Shown here one piece after another: positions 35,301 to 43,437 of a stretch of 64,000 nt of DNA. The translations under genes and the position numbers were made by a program. The DNA lies in the NCBI GenBank assembly GCA_021849745.1, contig JAJZSN010000002.1, positions 1 to 64,000 of the forward strand. Reading direction: 5' to 3'. The first letter of the stretch is position 1, and each line of letters begins with the position of its first letter. The notes below the pieces were generated by a model. That model was not told the DNA's origin, made no database searches, and worked only from the letters and a program-made list of their open reading frames with translations. The stretch is from Bacillota bacterium (GTDB taxonomy: Bacteria; Bacillota; GCA-003054495; Carboxydocellales; JAJZSN01).

Positions 35301-37403
35301 AGCGCCTTTACCATCGCCCACGGCAACTACACCAACAATACCAGCAAGTGCAAGTTATGCCACAGCCTCCATAACGGTCAATCGGCTGCCCTTGTCAAGG
35401 AAAGCACCCAGACCGGTATGTGTTTCACCTGCCATGACGGGACCGCTGCAACCAACAACATTGCCAGTATCTTTGCCGCCGACAGCGGGAACATCACTTA
35501 CCACCCGGTTAAGGATACCGAACTGGCGGCAGGGGAACTGATCCGTTGCTCCGATTGCCATAACCCCCATGGTACCGCTAAACCGGGGGGAGGCTATTAT
35601 CCCCGGCTGTTAAGGGCCAATAACGGTACCGGTTTGGTCTATGAAGGCCCTGAATTCTGTCTGACCTGTCACGGTAATGACCGCCGTTGGAGCCCGGTTT
35701 ATTTCCAAAACACCCTGGGCGATCATACTAATCCCAGCGCAGCCCACTATGACAGCTCTAAGTTGGCTTTACAACCTGCCTCAGGTTCGAAAGTCACTTG
35801 TGTCATGTGTCATGATAAACATGCCAGCTCTAACAACCGGTTGATCCGAGAAGACAAGGGGACAGAAGATACCTTGTGCTTCCAATGCCATAACACCGTG
35901 CAGAACTCGGTTTATAAAGACAGGAATATCTTTTCCGAATTCAGCCGAACCGGTTCAAGGCATAATATTTTTGATAACGACCAGACAGACGGATCCAAGG
36001 TTGAATGTCGAAACTGTCATGGTCCCCATACGGTGGCCCCTGTGCGTTTTGGCGCAAAGTTAAATATCTCGGATATATCCGACCCTGACGATACTTTTAA
36101 GTTTTTCACTGCTGGGTCTGGAAGCCGGAATACTTCCGGCCGCCTCTCCGACTTCTGTATCAAATGCCATGATGGAACGACTCCTGTGAAGAAAATGGTT
36201 TATGGCGATGTTCAAGTCCCCTTCACCGTTCGCTTCCCCACCAACCCGGTAGTGAACTTTACCAGTAACAATACCGGCTGGGATAAGAACGGCTATCCCA
36301 CTTCGGCCCACGGCGTCTGGACGGGTTCTTGGCTGGGTACTGGAAAGAGTACCGGGTGGGGAACCGGGCAGTTTACCGAGCGGATAGAATGTGACGATTG
36401 CCATGAGCAGCATGGTTCTGATAATCCCAGGCTACAGCGCCGGGCGGAGGACACTTCCACCTCCAACGGAATCTGTCTCTCCTGCCATGACGGCAGTTTC
36501 AGCAGCGCCCCAAATATCAAGGCTGATATAACCAAGTCTAATGCCCACCCCACTCTGACTTACTCCGGGCGTCACTCCGATACTGAGACTTACGCCAATA
36601 TGACCAACCGCCATGCGGAGTGCATCGACTGTCATGACCCCCATTCCGCTCAGGCTGATACCACTACCACAGCACCTAACCGTTCCAACATCCTGAAAAA
36701 CGTCAGCGGTGTAGCGGTGGGCAGCCGGGCCGCCTGGTCGTCATCGGCTTCTGATTTTACCTTCAAAAAGGATACAACTTATCAATATGAGTTATGCTAT
36801 AAGTGTCACTCCAGCTACGCCGGTTCTGCTCCCACCAGGGATATCGCCAAGGAGTTTAACCCGGCGAATAAAACCTTCCATTCTGTGGAGGGTAACAGTC
36901 CCAATACCAAAGGATTTTTTGTTGCCGGCTATAGCGCTACCAAACGTTTATATTGTACCGACTGTCATGGTCGGGAAGGTGGAAGCGGCCCCAAAGGGCC
37001 TCATGGTTCAACTAACTCCAAAATCCTAAAGGCCAAATATGACGCTAATACCGGTAATGGTACCAGCGGTGACCTGTGTTTCAGATGCCACACTTATGAC
37101 GACTATGCCACTTCGGGAGGTACCGATACCAATCAGACCGGATTCTGGGATGGAGGTAAAAACCTTCATGCCCGTCATGCTTCTAGATTTACCATTAGGT
37201 GCCAATACTGCCATTCCGGGTCGGTTCACGGGACCAACAGCAATAAACGGTTAATAGTTACCACCAGTGATGTAGCTCCATATAAAACAAGTTCCACTAA
37301 AATCAAGATTTATACTGACCCAGGAACGGGAAATTACAGTACAGGCAGTTGCAGTTTTGCCGCCGGAACATCACCGTGTACCAGCGCCCATCCAACTTCT
37401 TAA
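32307..37403 (+). CDS. Giant surface cytochrome: jelly-roll, seven FN3, Ig-like and 15 heme sites
   Basis: This 1698-aa exported protein has a signal peptide cut near residue 32 and a carbohydrate-binding-like domain at about 33-200 (INNGTFQTDITTGPWS). About seven fibronectin-III repeats, each starting DTTxP/DSxxP and containing YxFEVxAxDxxGN, fill 200-890. An SbsA/Big_5 Ig-like domain lies at about 890-1005. The C-terminal 690 residues carry fifteen CxxCH sites, from CKLCH (about 1013) to CQYCH (about 1631). The non-heme part likely spans or binds the wall while the heme part meets extracellular acceptors. GGAGGTGA precedes ATG 32307. There is no SLH or LPxTG motif, so anchoring is unclear. 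Confidence 0.92.
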   Translation: MLKMMKSRRLKAVLALAVIAALIFTYIPSAGAAVNIINNGTFQTDITTGPWSAAGGTTSISWNSAGQANGGAALFRNSADRTPSSATLRQTFTLTKAATNDVNFSFWYKKQRSTGNAPRAFTARMRIIKPGGATYAFDQSYTGTANVAWTQVSTTILKNQFNITGTYTVELYANIENDGTSPWAEVWFDEIFLEIDQINPDSVPNLNGTANSESQIALTWTGVQDNNGNGQVAYYDVYRDNVRIATNITHNGLVQHNYTATGLTTGQNYTFEVKAVDTWGNISTNNSTVTMSTVDTTKPNSVTPLTGSPISDSRIDLQWNGVSANIGVTSYDIFKNNVYLATVTHTGVGASHTYQATGLSPSTTYQFEVRAKDAAGNVSINNDGRTATTLAPADTTKPDAIATLTATAVSGTRIDLQWNQGSDNPGGSGIVQYLVYRNSLEVGIVVEAGTPTYYYQVTGLTPSTSYNFEIRAKDAAGNISTGNTVVSKSTLSADSIAPSPVTTLAANTLSHSSIRLTWNQSTDTGYGVAGYEVFQNNNPTPIANISHNGNPAYSYDVTGLSPSTRYDFVVVAVDKDGNRSTGNVGAWAVTNVTPDSTPPSSIQVLTANPLTSKRVELEWGRATDNIGVNHYEIYVNNGISPVATVADGGATTFRYSVLGLEPITEYTFEVRAVDAIGNKSSSNATATATTLALTDPTIPSAVYDLNAQAVSTSRVKLTWSAATDNIGVTEYQVLQNGNLLTVVKDNGATKYSYYVGGLNPFTNYTFEVVAADKEGNLSVGNNQATVSTMEADTASPSAPQNLLSAYNGSSEVRLVWQAAYDNVEVTKYKIYRSQSGGAYKLIATSTGTSHTAMGLMSNTSYAFKVTAVDAAGNESGFSNVINTTTSTDTTAPKIFHNNPPADEVDIGQASLIKVVFDDGLNTSTVNGANFYLKDSGNNTITADVYYDDITGAIILAPMVNLSQGMKYTAYVVGGSGGIKNSAGIALEKSFSWSFTVGSSAFTIAHGNYTNNTSKCKLCHSLHNGQSAALVKESTQTGMCFTCHDGTAATNNIASIFAADSGNITYHPVKDTELAAGELIRCSDCHNPHGTAKPGGGYYPRLLRANNGTGLVYEGPEFCLTCHGNDRRWSPVYFQNTLGDHTNPSAAHYDSSKLALQPASGSKVTCVMCHDKHASSNNRLIREDKGTEDTLCFQCHNTVQNSVYKDRNIFSEFSRTGSRHNIFDNDQTDGSKVECRNCHGPHTVAPVRFGAKLNISDISDPDDTFKFFTAGSGSRNTSGRLSDFCIKCHDGTTPVKKMVYGDVQVPFTVRFPTNPVVNFTSNNTGWDKNGYPTSAHGVWTGSWLGTGKSTGWGTGQFTERIECDDCHEQHGSDNPRLQRRAEDTSTSNGICLSCHDGSFSSAPNIKADITKSNAHPTLTYSGRHSDTETYANMTNRHAECIDCHDPHSAQADTTTTAPNRSNILKNVSGVAVGSRAAWSSSASDFTFKKDTTYQYELCYKCHSSYAGSAPTRDIAKEFNPANKTFHSVEGNSPNTKGFFVAGYSATKRLYCTDCHGREGGSGPKGPHGSTNSKILKAKYDANTGNGTSGDLCFRCHTYDDYATSGGTDTNQTGFWDGGKNLHARHASRFTIRCQYCHSGSVHGTNSNKRLIVTTSDVAPYKTSSTKIKIYTDPGTGNYSTGSCSFAAGTSPCTSAHPTS

Positions 37404-37414
37404 GGAGAGTCTCT

Positions 37415-38350
37415 ATGAATCTTTTAGCCAATAAGAATTTGGCCAATGGTTTAGTTATTGTAATCACTATTTATCTAACCATTGCTATGCTTTGGCCCCA
37501 AAATAAAATGCTGGATTCCCCAGCCCTTTTGGGGCTGGGGCTTCTCTTTTTCATAAACCTATCAGCTTGTACTCTAAAATTGGCCTTAAGTAAACCAAAA
37601 GGGCGACGCCTCGGCTTGCTGATATTCCATGTGGGATTAATCACTCTGCTAACCGGGATGGGTTTGAACCATTTTTGGGGGGGCGAGGGCTTTCGTTATT
37701 TGGGGGTTGATCAGGAGATACCCCTGGCAGCCAGGGAGATTAGGGAATGGAAAGGCGGCTTTCTGGCTAAAGATTGGGATTCGGGCTATACTATTAAACT
37801 AACCGGGGCCAAGGTGGAAATGGAAAAAGGCAAAGTCCACCTAAGAACCGCTATTTTACAATATTACGATAATAAAGGCCAAGTAGCAGAAACCCCTATT
37901 AGCTTTCTCAGTCCCTTGGACCTGGGTGGGGCCAGAATACGGGTGCGAGAACGGGGATTTGCTCCCATCCTGGATTGGGGGATGCAGATTATTCATTGGA
38001 CCATTCCTACCCAAAGACATTTGACCAGTGAAACTTACCGGGGCAAAATGGCTCTTGGTGAGAACAACTTATCAGGGGAGTATTTTCCTGCCGGTCAGGA
38101 CGGGAGAAAGGGCAAATTGGTGGTAAAGGTGCAAGAGAAAGGCTCATGGAAGACCTTTACTCTAAAGCCAGGAGATTCCTTCACGGTCAACGGGCAAAAG
38201 GTGATTTGGCAGGATACGGGGTACTGGTTGTTATTATCTTTTACAGTTGAACCTGGTTTATGGTGGGTTGTTGTGGGTTCTTTATTATTACTCGGCGGCA
38301 ATGCCTATTATTATCTGCCGCTGTTATGGAAGAGGGGAAGCAATGTTTAG
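37415..38350 (+). CDS. resB: ResB-like cytochrome c maturation protein
   Basis: This 311-aa protein has paired N-terminal helices (VIVITIYLTIAMLW; PALLGLGLLFFINLSACTLKL), a third (LLIFHVGLITLLTGMGLNHFW) with a His, a large outer domain, and a C-terminal helix (LWWVVVGSLLLLGGNAYYYLP). This is the ResB/Ccs1 layout of System II cytochrome c biogenesis. It is shorter than Bacillus ResB. AAGGAGAG precedes ATG 37415, 11 bases after the giant cytochrome. The overlap with ccsA supports the assignment. It would handle heme for the many CxxCH proteins upstream. Confidence 0.85.
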   Translation: MNLLANKNLANGLVIVITIYLTIAMLWPQNKMLDSPALLGLGLLFFINLSACTLKLALSKPKGRRLGLLIFHVGLITLLTGMGLNHFWGGEGFRYLGVDQEIPLAAREIREWKGGFLAKDWDSGYTIKLTGAKVEMEKGKVHLRTAILQYYDNKGQVAETPISFLSPLDLGGARIRVRERGFAPILDWGMQIIHWTIPTQRHLTSETYRGKMALGENNLSGEYFPAGQDGRKGKLVVKVQEKGSWKTFTLKPGDSFTVNGQKVIWQDTGYWLLLSFTVEPGLWWVVVGSLLLLGGNAYYYLPLLWKRGSNV

Positions 38351-39128
38351 GTATCAAGTGATCTTACTTTGGATGACGGTTGCTTTTTATGGTGGGGCGT
38401 TTTTGGCCTGGAACATCTATTGGCAAAATAAAGGGAAGAAGTGGTCCAAAACAGCCAATTGGCTGGGTGTGCTTGGTTTTATCCTACATACGGCAGCCCT
38501 GCTTATTCGTTGGTATGAAGTGGGCCGCGGGCCTTTTCAAAACATTTACGAGGTTCTGGTTTCCGATACCTGGGCCGCCATTTTGTTTTATGGTCTCCTT
38601 AGTTTGAAGCTACCGGAGTTGAGAAAAGGGGGCTTTGTGCTGTATCCCATTGCCCTCATCACCATCGGGTATGCTGTGCTGCAAACCCCGCAACAAGAGG
38701 ATCTGCCTGCTACTTATGCTACTTTTTGGCTCTGGGTTCATGTAATCTTTGCCAAACTGGCTTATGGTTCCACTTTCTTGTCGGCGGTGGCGGCGGCTAT
38801 CTATTTGCGGCAACAGGATAACAAAAGGTTGGAATACTGGCATTATAATCTGGCCGGGATTGGGTTCTTTAACCTTGGAGTAATGATTGCTTCCGGTGCG
38901 GTATGGGCTTATAACGCTTGGGGACGTTTTTGGGCGTGGGATCCCATCGAAACATGGTCATTGATTTCTTGGCTTGTTTACGCCATTCACTTACACCTGA
39001 GGCGGATTAAAGGTTGGCGGGGCAGGAAATCGGCATGGTTATCCATCATTACTTTTTTGATAGTTGTATTTTCATATTTCTTTTTAACCCTTCTTTATCC
39101 TTCAGTCCACGAAAATCTGACCCTGTAG
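38343..39128 (+). CDS. ccsA: CcsA/ResC heme-handling cytochrome c synthase
   Basis: This 261-aa protein has about eight helices and the tryptophan-rich heme motif WGRFWAWDPIETWSLISWL near residue 200. Conserved His residues flank it (WVHVIFAKLAYG, AIHLHLRR). It ligates heme to CxxCH with ResB. ATG 38343 lies inside the resB end (8-base overlap), with GAGGGGAAG as ribosome site. Together resB and ccsA form a complete System II pair dedicated in position to this cytochrome locus. Confidence 0.93.
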   Translation: MFRYQVILLWMTVAFYGGAFLAWNIYWQNKGKKWSKTANWLGVLGFILHTAALLIRWYEVGRGPFQNIYEVLVSDTWAAILFYGLLSLKLPELRKGGFVLYPIALITIGYAVLQTPQQEDLPATYATFWLWVHVIFAKLAYGSTFLSAVAAAIYLRQQDNKRLEYWHYNLAGIGFFNLGVMIASGAVWAYNAWGRFWAWDPIETWSLISWLVYAIHLHLRRIKGWRGRKSAWLSIITFLIVVFSYFFLTLLYPSVHENLTL

Positions 39129-39311
39129 GATCTATAGTCCCAGAGGAGTGCAATAGAACTATTAATTACCCCATCCAAAAGGACTAAAAAAAATATCTAA
39201 AATTACATAAAAAATGACTCTATTGGAGGATGGAAGGATGTTCTTCTTACTGTTAAAATATCATTAAGAATAATTGTTTAAATATTATGAACAATAAGGA
39301 GGTGCCGGGAC

Positions 39312-39485
39312 ATGATCACTTTTCACTTGTTAGGAATGATGGTGAGCGGTTTCATGTTTGCTGGAGGGATGTATGTGTTTTTTGGTTTAACTGGGAGAGA
39401 CACCAGGATTACTAAGTATGGCGGGGCTGCATTAAGTGGTTTCGGAGGATTGATTTTTCTTTTTACACTATTCCCGGCTTTTTAA
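39312..39485 (+). CDS. Small two-helix membrane protein
   Basis: This 57-codon frame starts at ATG 39312 after the strong ribosome site AAGGAGGTG. It encodes two hydrophobic helices (FHLLGMMVSGFMFAGGMYVFF and AALSGFGGLIFLFTLF) separated by GLTGRDTRITKYGG. Many Gly and Met residues are present and there is no Cys. No family is recognised. It stands alone after ccsA; the preceding 180 bases are AT-rich without clear signals. Confidence 0.65.
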   Translation: MITFHLLGMMVSGFMFAGGMYVFFGLTGRDTRITKYGGAALSGFGGLIFLFTLFPAF

Positions 39486-39504
39486 AGAAAGTTTTGAAAA
39501 AATC

Positions 39505-39534
39505 TTGACAACTAAGACATGCAGGTGTGATAAT
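39505..39534 (+). promoter_or_regulatory. Sigma-A-like promoter overlapping the start of a small zinc-ribbon gene
   Basis: TTGACA (39505-39510) and GATAAT (39529-39534) are 18 bases apart. The predicted transcription start (about 39541) would fall just inside the next gene's proposed ATG at 39536, so either the promoter is fortuitous or the real start is later. Confidence 0.4.
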
Positions 39535-39535
39535 T

Positions 39536-39712
39536 ATGCTAATAAAATGCAAATGCGGAATGGAACATACAAATCAGAGTAAAATCATAATGAAACGGGA
39601 GCCCATATTTAATAAGGTTCGACCTATCTGTGGGCGTTGTGGCAGAAGAATATATGTCAGGTCGGTAGGACCCGGCGAGTACAAAAGATTATTGAAAGCT
39701 ACTGAAGGGTAA
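39536..39712 (+). CDS. Small zinc-ribbon-like protein
   Basis: This 58-aa protein has four Cys arranged as CKC near residue 5 and CGRC near residue 36, then a basic patch (GRRIYVRS). It looks like a compact zinc ribbon that might bind nucleic acid. ATG 39536 is preceded by AGGTGTGA. Function is unknown. It ends one base before the arm of a bidirectional terminator shared with the convergent MurF-like gene. Confidence 0.65.
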   Translation: MLIKCKCGMEHTNQSKIIMKREPIFNKVRPICGRCGRRIYVRSVGPGEYKRLLKATEG

Positions 39713-39740
39713 AACCCTCCGGATTAATCCGGAGGGTTTT
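39711..39740. terminator. Bidirectional terminator
   Basis: AAAACCCTCCGGA (39711-39723) pairs perfectly with TCCGGAGGGTTTT (39728-39740). It serves the rightward zinc-ribbon gene; its right arm encodes the last codons of the leftward MurF-like gene, whose stop is at 39724-39726. Confidence 0.9.
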
Positions 39741-41133
39741 CTTTGATTTTAGTCTTCAATTTTTTAACCAATTTTTCCAAGGCTGCTTTTCTTGAGGCCT
39801 TAAAAAAGGCTACGGTATCGGAGTTAAGTTTCCGGCGCAACACGGGTAAGGCGTTTTGTCGGCTGGCAAAGCTCTGGATATGGGAGGCGGCCATGCCTCC
39901 TTCTCGGGCAGCCAAAGCTATTTGTCTGGCCAGGTTACCGATGGTGTAAAGATAGTCGACATTTTTTTTGGCTACATATTTACCTACCTTGCGGTGGCTG
40001 GGGTCAGACTGGGCGCCTAATTCCAACATATCGCCGAGGACAGCAATAGAAGTTTTATCCGAGGCCAGTTCTTTAAGGACATCAATTCCGGCTCTCATTG
40101 AGGTAGGGCTGGCATTATAGGAGTCATTTATTAGTAAGGAACCATTAATTCCTTTAACTACTTGCAGCCTCCATTTGGGGGCTTTATATTTGGCTAAACC
40201 TTTACGGATATGCTCTGCGGAAAAGCCCAGGTTATGGGCCACGGCGGTGGCGGCCAAGGCATTGGAGACATTATGGCGGCCGAAGCAGGGGATGGTGAAT
40301 ACATGAGTTTGACCGTTGAAGTGAGCTTTATAGCGGATTCCTTTATTGGTGCTGGTAATATCTGAGGCCCAGAAGTCGGCTTTCTTTTTTTGGCTATAGT
40401 ACTGAATCCGCCCTTTGAATTTATTGGTCTTAAACATCTTAGTGTAAGGATCATCGGCATTGAGAATGAGCAAGCCCTTGGAGTAGAGTCCATCGATAAG
40501 TTCTTGTTTGGCTTTAACTACGTTTTCTATTTTATTCATTAGTTTACCTACGTGGTTTTCCCCGATTTTGGTCATAACCCCGATGGTGGGCCGGGCCAGG
40601 GAACACTGGGTTTTGATTTCGTTGAAACAGTTCATCCCCATTTCGAAAACCGCAGCTTTATGTTCCGGGGTCAATTGACCGAGAAAAGTGACGATGTGGG
40701 CGCTCAAATTCATGTTACCCGCAGTTTTGACTATTTTCCACTGTTGGCGGAGGATGGAGGCAATCATTTCTTTAGTGGTGCTTTTCCCCACACTGCCGGT
40801 AATGCCTATCACAGGGATGTGAAATTTGGAGCGGTGATAGCGGATAAAAGCCCGTAAAGCCTGCCTTGTGTTGGGTACTTTGATGAGACAACGGTCTTTC
40901 CAACGGGAGGGCAATACCGTGGGATGGTCGACAACCACAGCTTTAGCACCCTGGAGGTAAGCCTGATAGACTTTATCCAGGCTGTAATTTTTATTTTCTA
41001 AAAATAAAACCTGATTTTTTTCCACCGCAGAAACTTTATTTAAAATCCAACCGGAGATTATACCGCTTGAGTCACCGGTAACAGTGGACTTTCCCAGCGT
41101 TGTGAGAAAAGAACCTAAGTTTAATTGGGTCAT
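39724..41133 (-). CDS. MurF-like ATP-dependent peptide ligase
   Basis: This 469-aa Mur-ligase-fold protein has an N-terminal substrate domain (about 1-95), the P-loop GITGSVGKSTTKEM (about 112), the acidic metal site in FEMGMNCFNEI, and the C-terminal ligase domain (LLINDSYNASPTSM, AVLGDMLELG). Its motifs are MurF type, but the usual NLNNEIG loop reads NMNLSAHIV, so it may join a different amino acid or peptide to a different acceptor. I use ATG 41133 (AGGAGG eight bases upstream); GTG 41139 is too close. Flanking ATP-grasp and amidoligase genes suggest a spore-specific peptide pathway. Confidence 0.85.
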   Translation of the reverse strand: MTQLNLGSFLTTLGKSTVTGDSSGIISGWILNKVSAVEKNQVLFLENKNYSLDKVYQAYLQGAKAVVVDHPTVLPSRWKDRCLIKVPNTRQALRAFIRYHRSKFHIPVIGITGSVGKSTTKEMIASILRQQWKIVKTAGNMNLSAHIVTFLGQLTPEHKAAVFEMGMNCFNEIKTQCSLARPTIGVMTKIGENHVGKLMNKIENVVKAKQELIDGLYSKGLLILNADDPYTKMFKTNKFKGRIQYYSQKKKADFWASDITSTNKGIRYKAHFNGQTHVFTIPCFGRHNVSNALAATAVAHNLGFSAEHIRKGLAKYKAPKWRLQVVKGINGSLLINDSYNASPTSMRAGIDVLKELASDKTSIAVLGDMLELGAQSDPSHRKVGKYVAKKNVDYLYTIGNLARQIALAAREGGMAASHIQSFASRQNALPVLRRKLNSDTVAFFKASRKAALEKLVKKLKTKIKENPPD

Positions 41134-41198
41134 GGCCACTACCTCCTGCGCTTAGCTAATATACAAGAATTCATAACATATTATGCCGGGGGTAAGAT

Positions 41199-41699
41199 TT
41201 AGGCTATGGGGGGTACGGAAATAAGGGCCACATTATCCACCAGAACCGAGCCGGAACCTAGTTTGGCTACAGTGACTGTTGCTGTGGCTGTACCGGCAGG
41301 GGTAGTTACTTCGGTGAAAAAGGGGACGTATACGGCTGGCAGGATGGGGCCGGGAATTCGAACTTCTACCGGCAGGCCAATGAGTTTACCACGACTGTTG
41401 CGGAAAGACAGTCTTACTAAAACGATGGTATTTTTTTGAACCTGGGCTTTACGAAGGAAGACGGAGAGTCTTAGTCCGCAACCCCTTCCAACAGCAATCC
41501 CTCTTTGCCGGATGAAGGCTGTTTTGGTACTGTTCTTACCCAGTAGGGCAGCGGCCCGGCCTTTATGAATAAGACGGGGTATTCTGATTAAAATGGAGTT
41601 GGCACCGTTCCAAAAGGCAAAATTTTCTTCAAAAGCCGGGTTTCTTAATAGCTGGGAGCCAACTGGGGGGCAGGCAGTTCCCTTTATCTTGTTATTCAT
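41199..41699 (-). CDS. Jelly-roll/carbohydrate-binding-like protein
   Basis: This 166-aa protein lacks a signal peptide. It has the beta-rich pattern of galactose-binding-like domains: QLLRNPAFEENFAFWNG near the start, alternating hydrophobic strands (GCGLRLSVFLR, IVLVRLSFRNSRG) and a closing strand VLVDNVALI. Such a domain without secretion signal, beside spore-coat genes, could be assembled on the forespore from the mother cell. AGAAAGG precedes ATG 41699. The exact family is uncertain. Confidence 0.65.
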   Translation of the reverse strand: MNNKIKGTACPPVGSQLLRNPAFEENFAFWNGANSILIRIPRLIHKGRAAALLGKNSTKTAFIRQRGIAVGRGCGLRLSVFLRKAQVQKNTIVLVRLSFRNSRGKLIGLPVEVRIPGPILPAVYVPFFTEVTTPAGTATATVTVAKLGSGSVLVDNVALISVPPIA

Positions 41700-41818
41700 T
41701 TGGGAATCATCCTTTCTCTCCTGGCTTGTTTGAGTGCCTTCTAACTCAGCGGAGGCATTTCTTCTAATAGCATATTGATAGATAGGATGAATGGTGAATG
41801 AGTTTGTGCTATTTAGTT

Positions 41819-41846
41819 ACGGAACGGTCATAATGTGCATATGATA
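41819..41846 (+). promoter_or_regulatory. Sigma-K-like promoter of the first YheC/YheD gene
   Basis: AC (41819-41820), 17 bases, then CATATGATA (41838-41846) fits the Bacillus sigma-K consensus (AC, 16-18 bases, CATANNNTA) exactly. It is about 45 bases upstream of the gene. Confidence 0.6.
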
Positions 41847-41890
41847 CATTACCTGCTATCCGAAACCAGGCGGGCAAGGGAGGAATATGA

Positions 41891-43321
41891 TTGGATGGAC
41901 ATGAACATAAGATAGCTCTTATTAAAAAGCCCCCAGGCCGGTACGGAAATGTCTTATTTATTGTAGACCAATTATTCAAATCTATGGGCATAAATTCCGG
42001 AGAAATGGTTCTGATTCAAGTGGGGTTAATCAGAGTGGCGGCTAAGGTTTATCCGGCGTCTACGGGTAAAATTCAGGAGAACCGGTTTTATCTTGGGGTC
42101 TATGATGACAAGAGTCGGTTTCCGGTTAATTGTCGTTTAGGTTTCATCTTTGATAAGGGGCAGAAGTTATTTCGGGTGGGGCCAATCATTGGCATCTTTA
42201 CATACCGGGACGAGCAGCATCAGCTTAATCCCGGACTGCCCTTTGGGGCCCAGACCGGTTCTTTTAAAAGTTTGATCTTAACCGGAGCCCGGCTTAATGC
42301 TTTGGTTTTTGTTTTTACTCCTAGTGATATAGATTGGGAGACTAGAACTATTAAAGGCAAGACTTATCTAGGAGAAAAAGGTAAGGGGATATGGGAAACC
42401 CGAAATTTCCCTCTACCAGATGTTGTTTATGATCGGATCCCAACCCGCACCGATGAGGGCCGACCGGAGGTGCAGGATGCCAAAGAAAGGCTGCAGGAAA
42501 TCAGATATATTAACTATTTTAATCCGCAGTTTCTGAATAAATGGATAACCTACAATGCACTGATGGAAGACGAGTTGATGGCCCGTTATATACCCGATAC
42601 TGCTCTGTATGAAGATTTTACTTCCGTGGCCTTAATGTTAAAACGACATGGCCGCGTATTTCTTAAACCTACAGCCAGTAGTATTGGTAAGGGGATTATG
42701 GAGATCTTGTGGGTCAAAGGGGGCTTTCAGTGTCGTTTTAGGCAAAGTCAAAGCAATGTAAGTAAGGTAATCAGAAGCAGCAAAGAATTGAAGGACTTGG
42801 TTGATTCTCTAGTAGGAAGGAGGTCATACCTGGTACAACAAGGGATTGTACTTGCCCATTATCAGGAGCGACCCTTTGATGTGCGGGCTTTGGTGCAAAA
42901 GACGGTGGATGGTTCCTGGGTGGTGACGGGAATGGCGGCCCGGGTAGCCGGTCCGGGTTCCATAACCACTCATGTGCCTAATGGCGGTACAGCCGAAGCA
43001 TTGGATAAAGTAATTAAAGAGGTTTTTGATCAGGAACTGACCGAAGACCGTGGAATTGGCAGGGAATTGCGCAAAGCTGCCCTTTTAGCTCCTCCTTTAA
43101 TTGAAAGTTATCTCCAGAAGAATTTTGCCGAACTTTCCATGGATATTGGTATTGATCAGGGGGGGCGGGTTTGGATCATTGAAGTTAACTCTAAGCCCTT
43201 CCGCTTCGATGAAAAGGTCATCCGGTTACAATCCTGGGTAACAATTATTAATTACGCCAAGAGGGTGGCAGGGTTTGGCGAAGAAATAAATCCGGTTCAA
43301 AAGGCCAGGCGGAGGAGGTAG
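41891..43321 (+). CDS. YheC/YheD-family ATP-grasp protein 1
   Basis: This 476-aa protein has an N-terminal beta domain (about 1-100, with LFRVGPIIGIFTY) and a C-terminal ATP-grasp domain (about 220-460). The latter shows VFLKPTASSIGKGI, SYLVQQGIVLA, PFDVRALVQK and the metal-binding end MDIGIDQGGRVWIIEVNSKP. YheC/YheD proteins are spore-coat associated in Bacillus; ATP-grasp enzymes ligate carboxylates to amines. The start appears to be TTG 41891, seven bases after AAGGGAGG. Substrates are unknown. Three more homologues follow in this cluster. Confidence 0.88.
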   Translation: MDGHEHKIALIKKPPGRYGNVLFIVDQLFKSMGINSGEMVLIQVGLIRVAAKVYPASTGKIQENRFYLGVYDDKSRFPVNCRLGFIFDKGQKLFRVGPIIGIFTYRDEQHQLNPGLPFGAQTGSFKSLILTGARLNALVFVFTPSDIDWETRTIKGKTYLGEKGKGIWETRNFPLPDVVYDRIPTRTDEGRPEVQDAKERLQEIRYINYFNPQFLNKWITYNALMEDELMARYIPDTALYEDFTSVALMLKRHGRVFLKPTASSIGKGIMEILWVKGGFQCRFRQSQSNVSKVIRSSKELKDLVDSLVGRRSYLVQQGIVLAHYQERPFDVRALVQKTVDGSWVVTGMAARVAGPGSITTHVPNGGTAEALDKVIKEVFDQELTEDRGIGRELRKAALLAPPLIESYLQKNFAELSMDIGIDQGGRVWIIEVNSKPFRFDEKVIRLQSWVTIINYAKRVAGFGEEINPVQKARRRR

Positions 43322-43342
43322 GCTTAGGGGGTATTCTAAAGG

Positions 43343-43371
43343 GCAGCTATCAGCTAAAAGCTATAAGGCAA
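43343..43371. repeat. 7-bp repeat run (AGCTATC/AGCTAAA)
   Basis: Three to four AGCTNNN units follow the ATP-grasp gene stop, before the leftward terminator. Confidence 0.65.
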
Positions 43372-43383
43372 GGATTTAGGGAA

Positions 43384-43413
43384 TAAAAAAAGGACAGCTT
43401 GGGAAGCTGTCCT
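43384..43413 (-). terminator. Terminator of the leftward carboxypeptidase-like gene
   Basis: AGGACAGCTT pairs with AAGCTGTCCT; the A-run at 43385-43390 becomes the T-run on the minus strand. Confidence 0.85.
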
Positions 43414-43437
43414 AGGTAGAATGATTGGATTTAACCC

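Noticed and set aside
37370-37400. A sixteenth heme site near the end of the giant cytochrome
   Set aside because: The sequence is CTSAH, which lacks the second Cys of CxxCH.
39238-39267. Nine-codon frame after GGAGGATGGAAGG
   Set aside because: Too short to distinguish from chance in an AT-rich intergenic region.
39700-41133. Annotation of the Mur-type gene as the housekeeping murF
   Set aside because: Motif differences and a sporulation neighbourhood without other division or wall genes make a specialised paralogue more likely.
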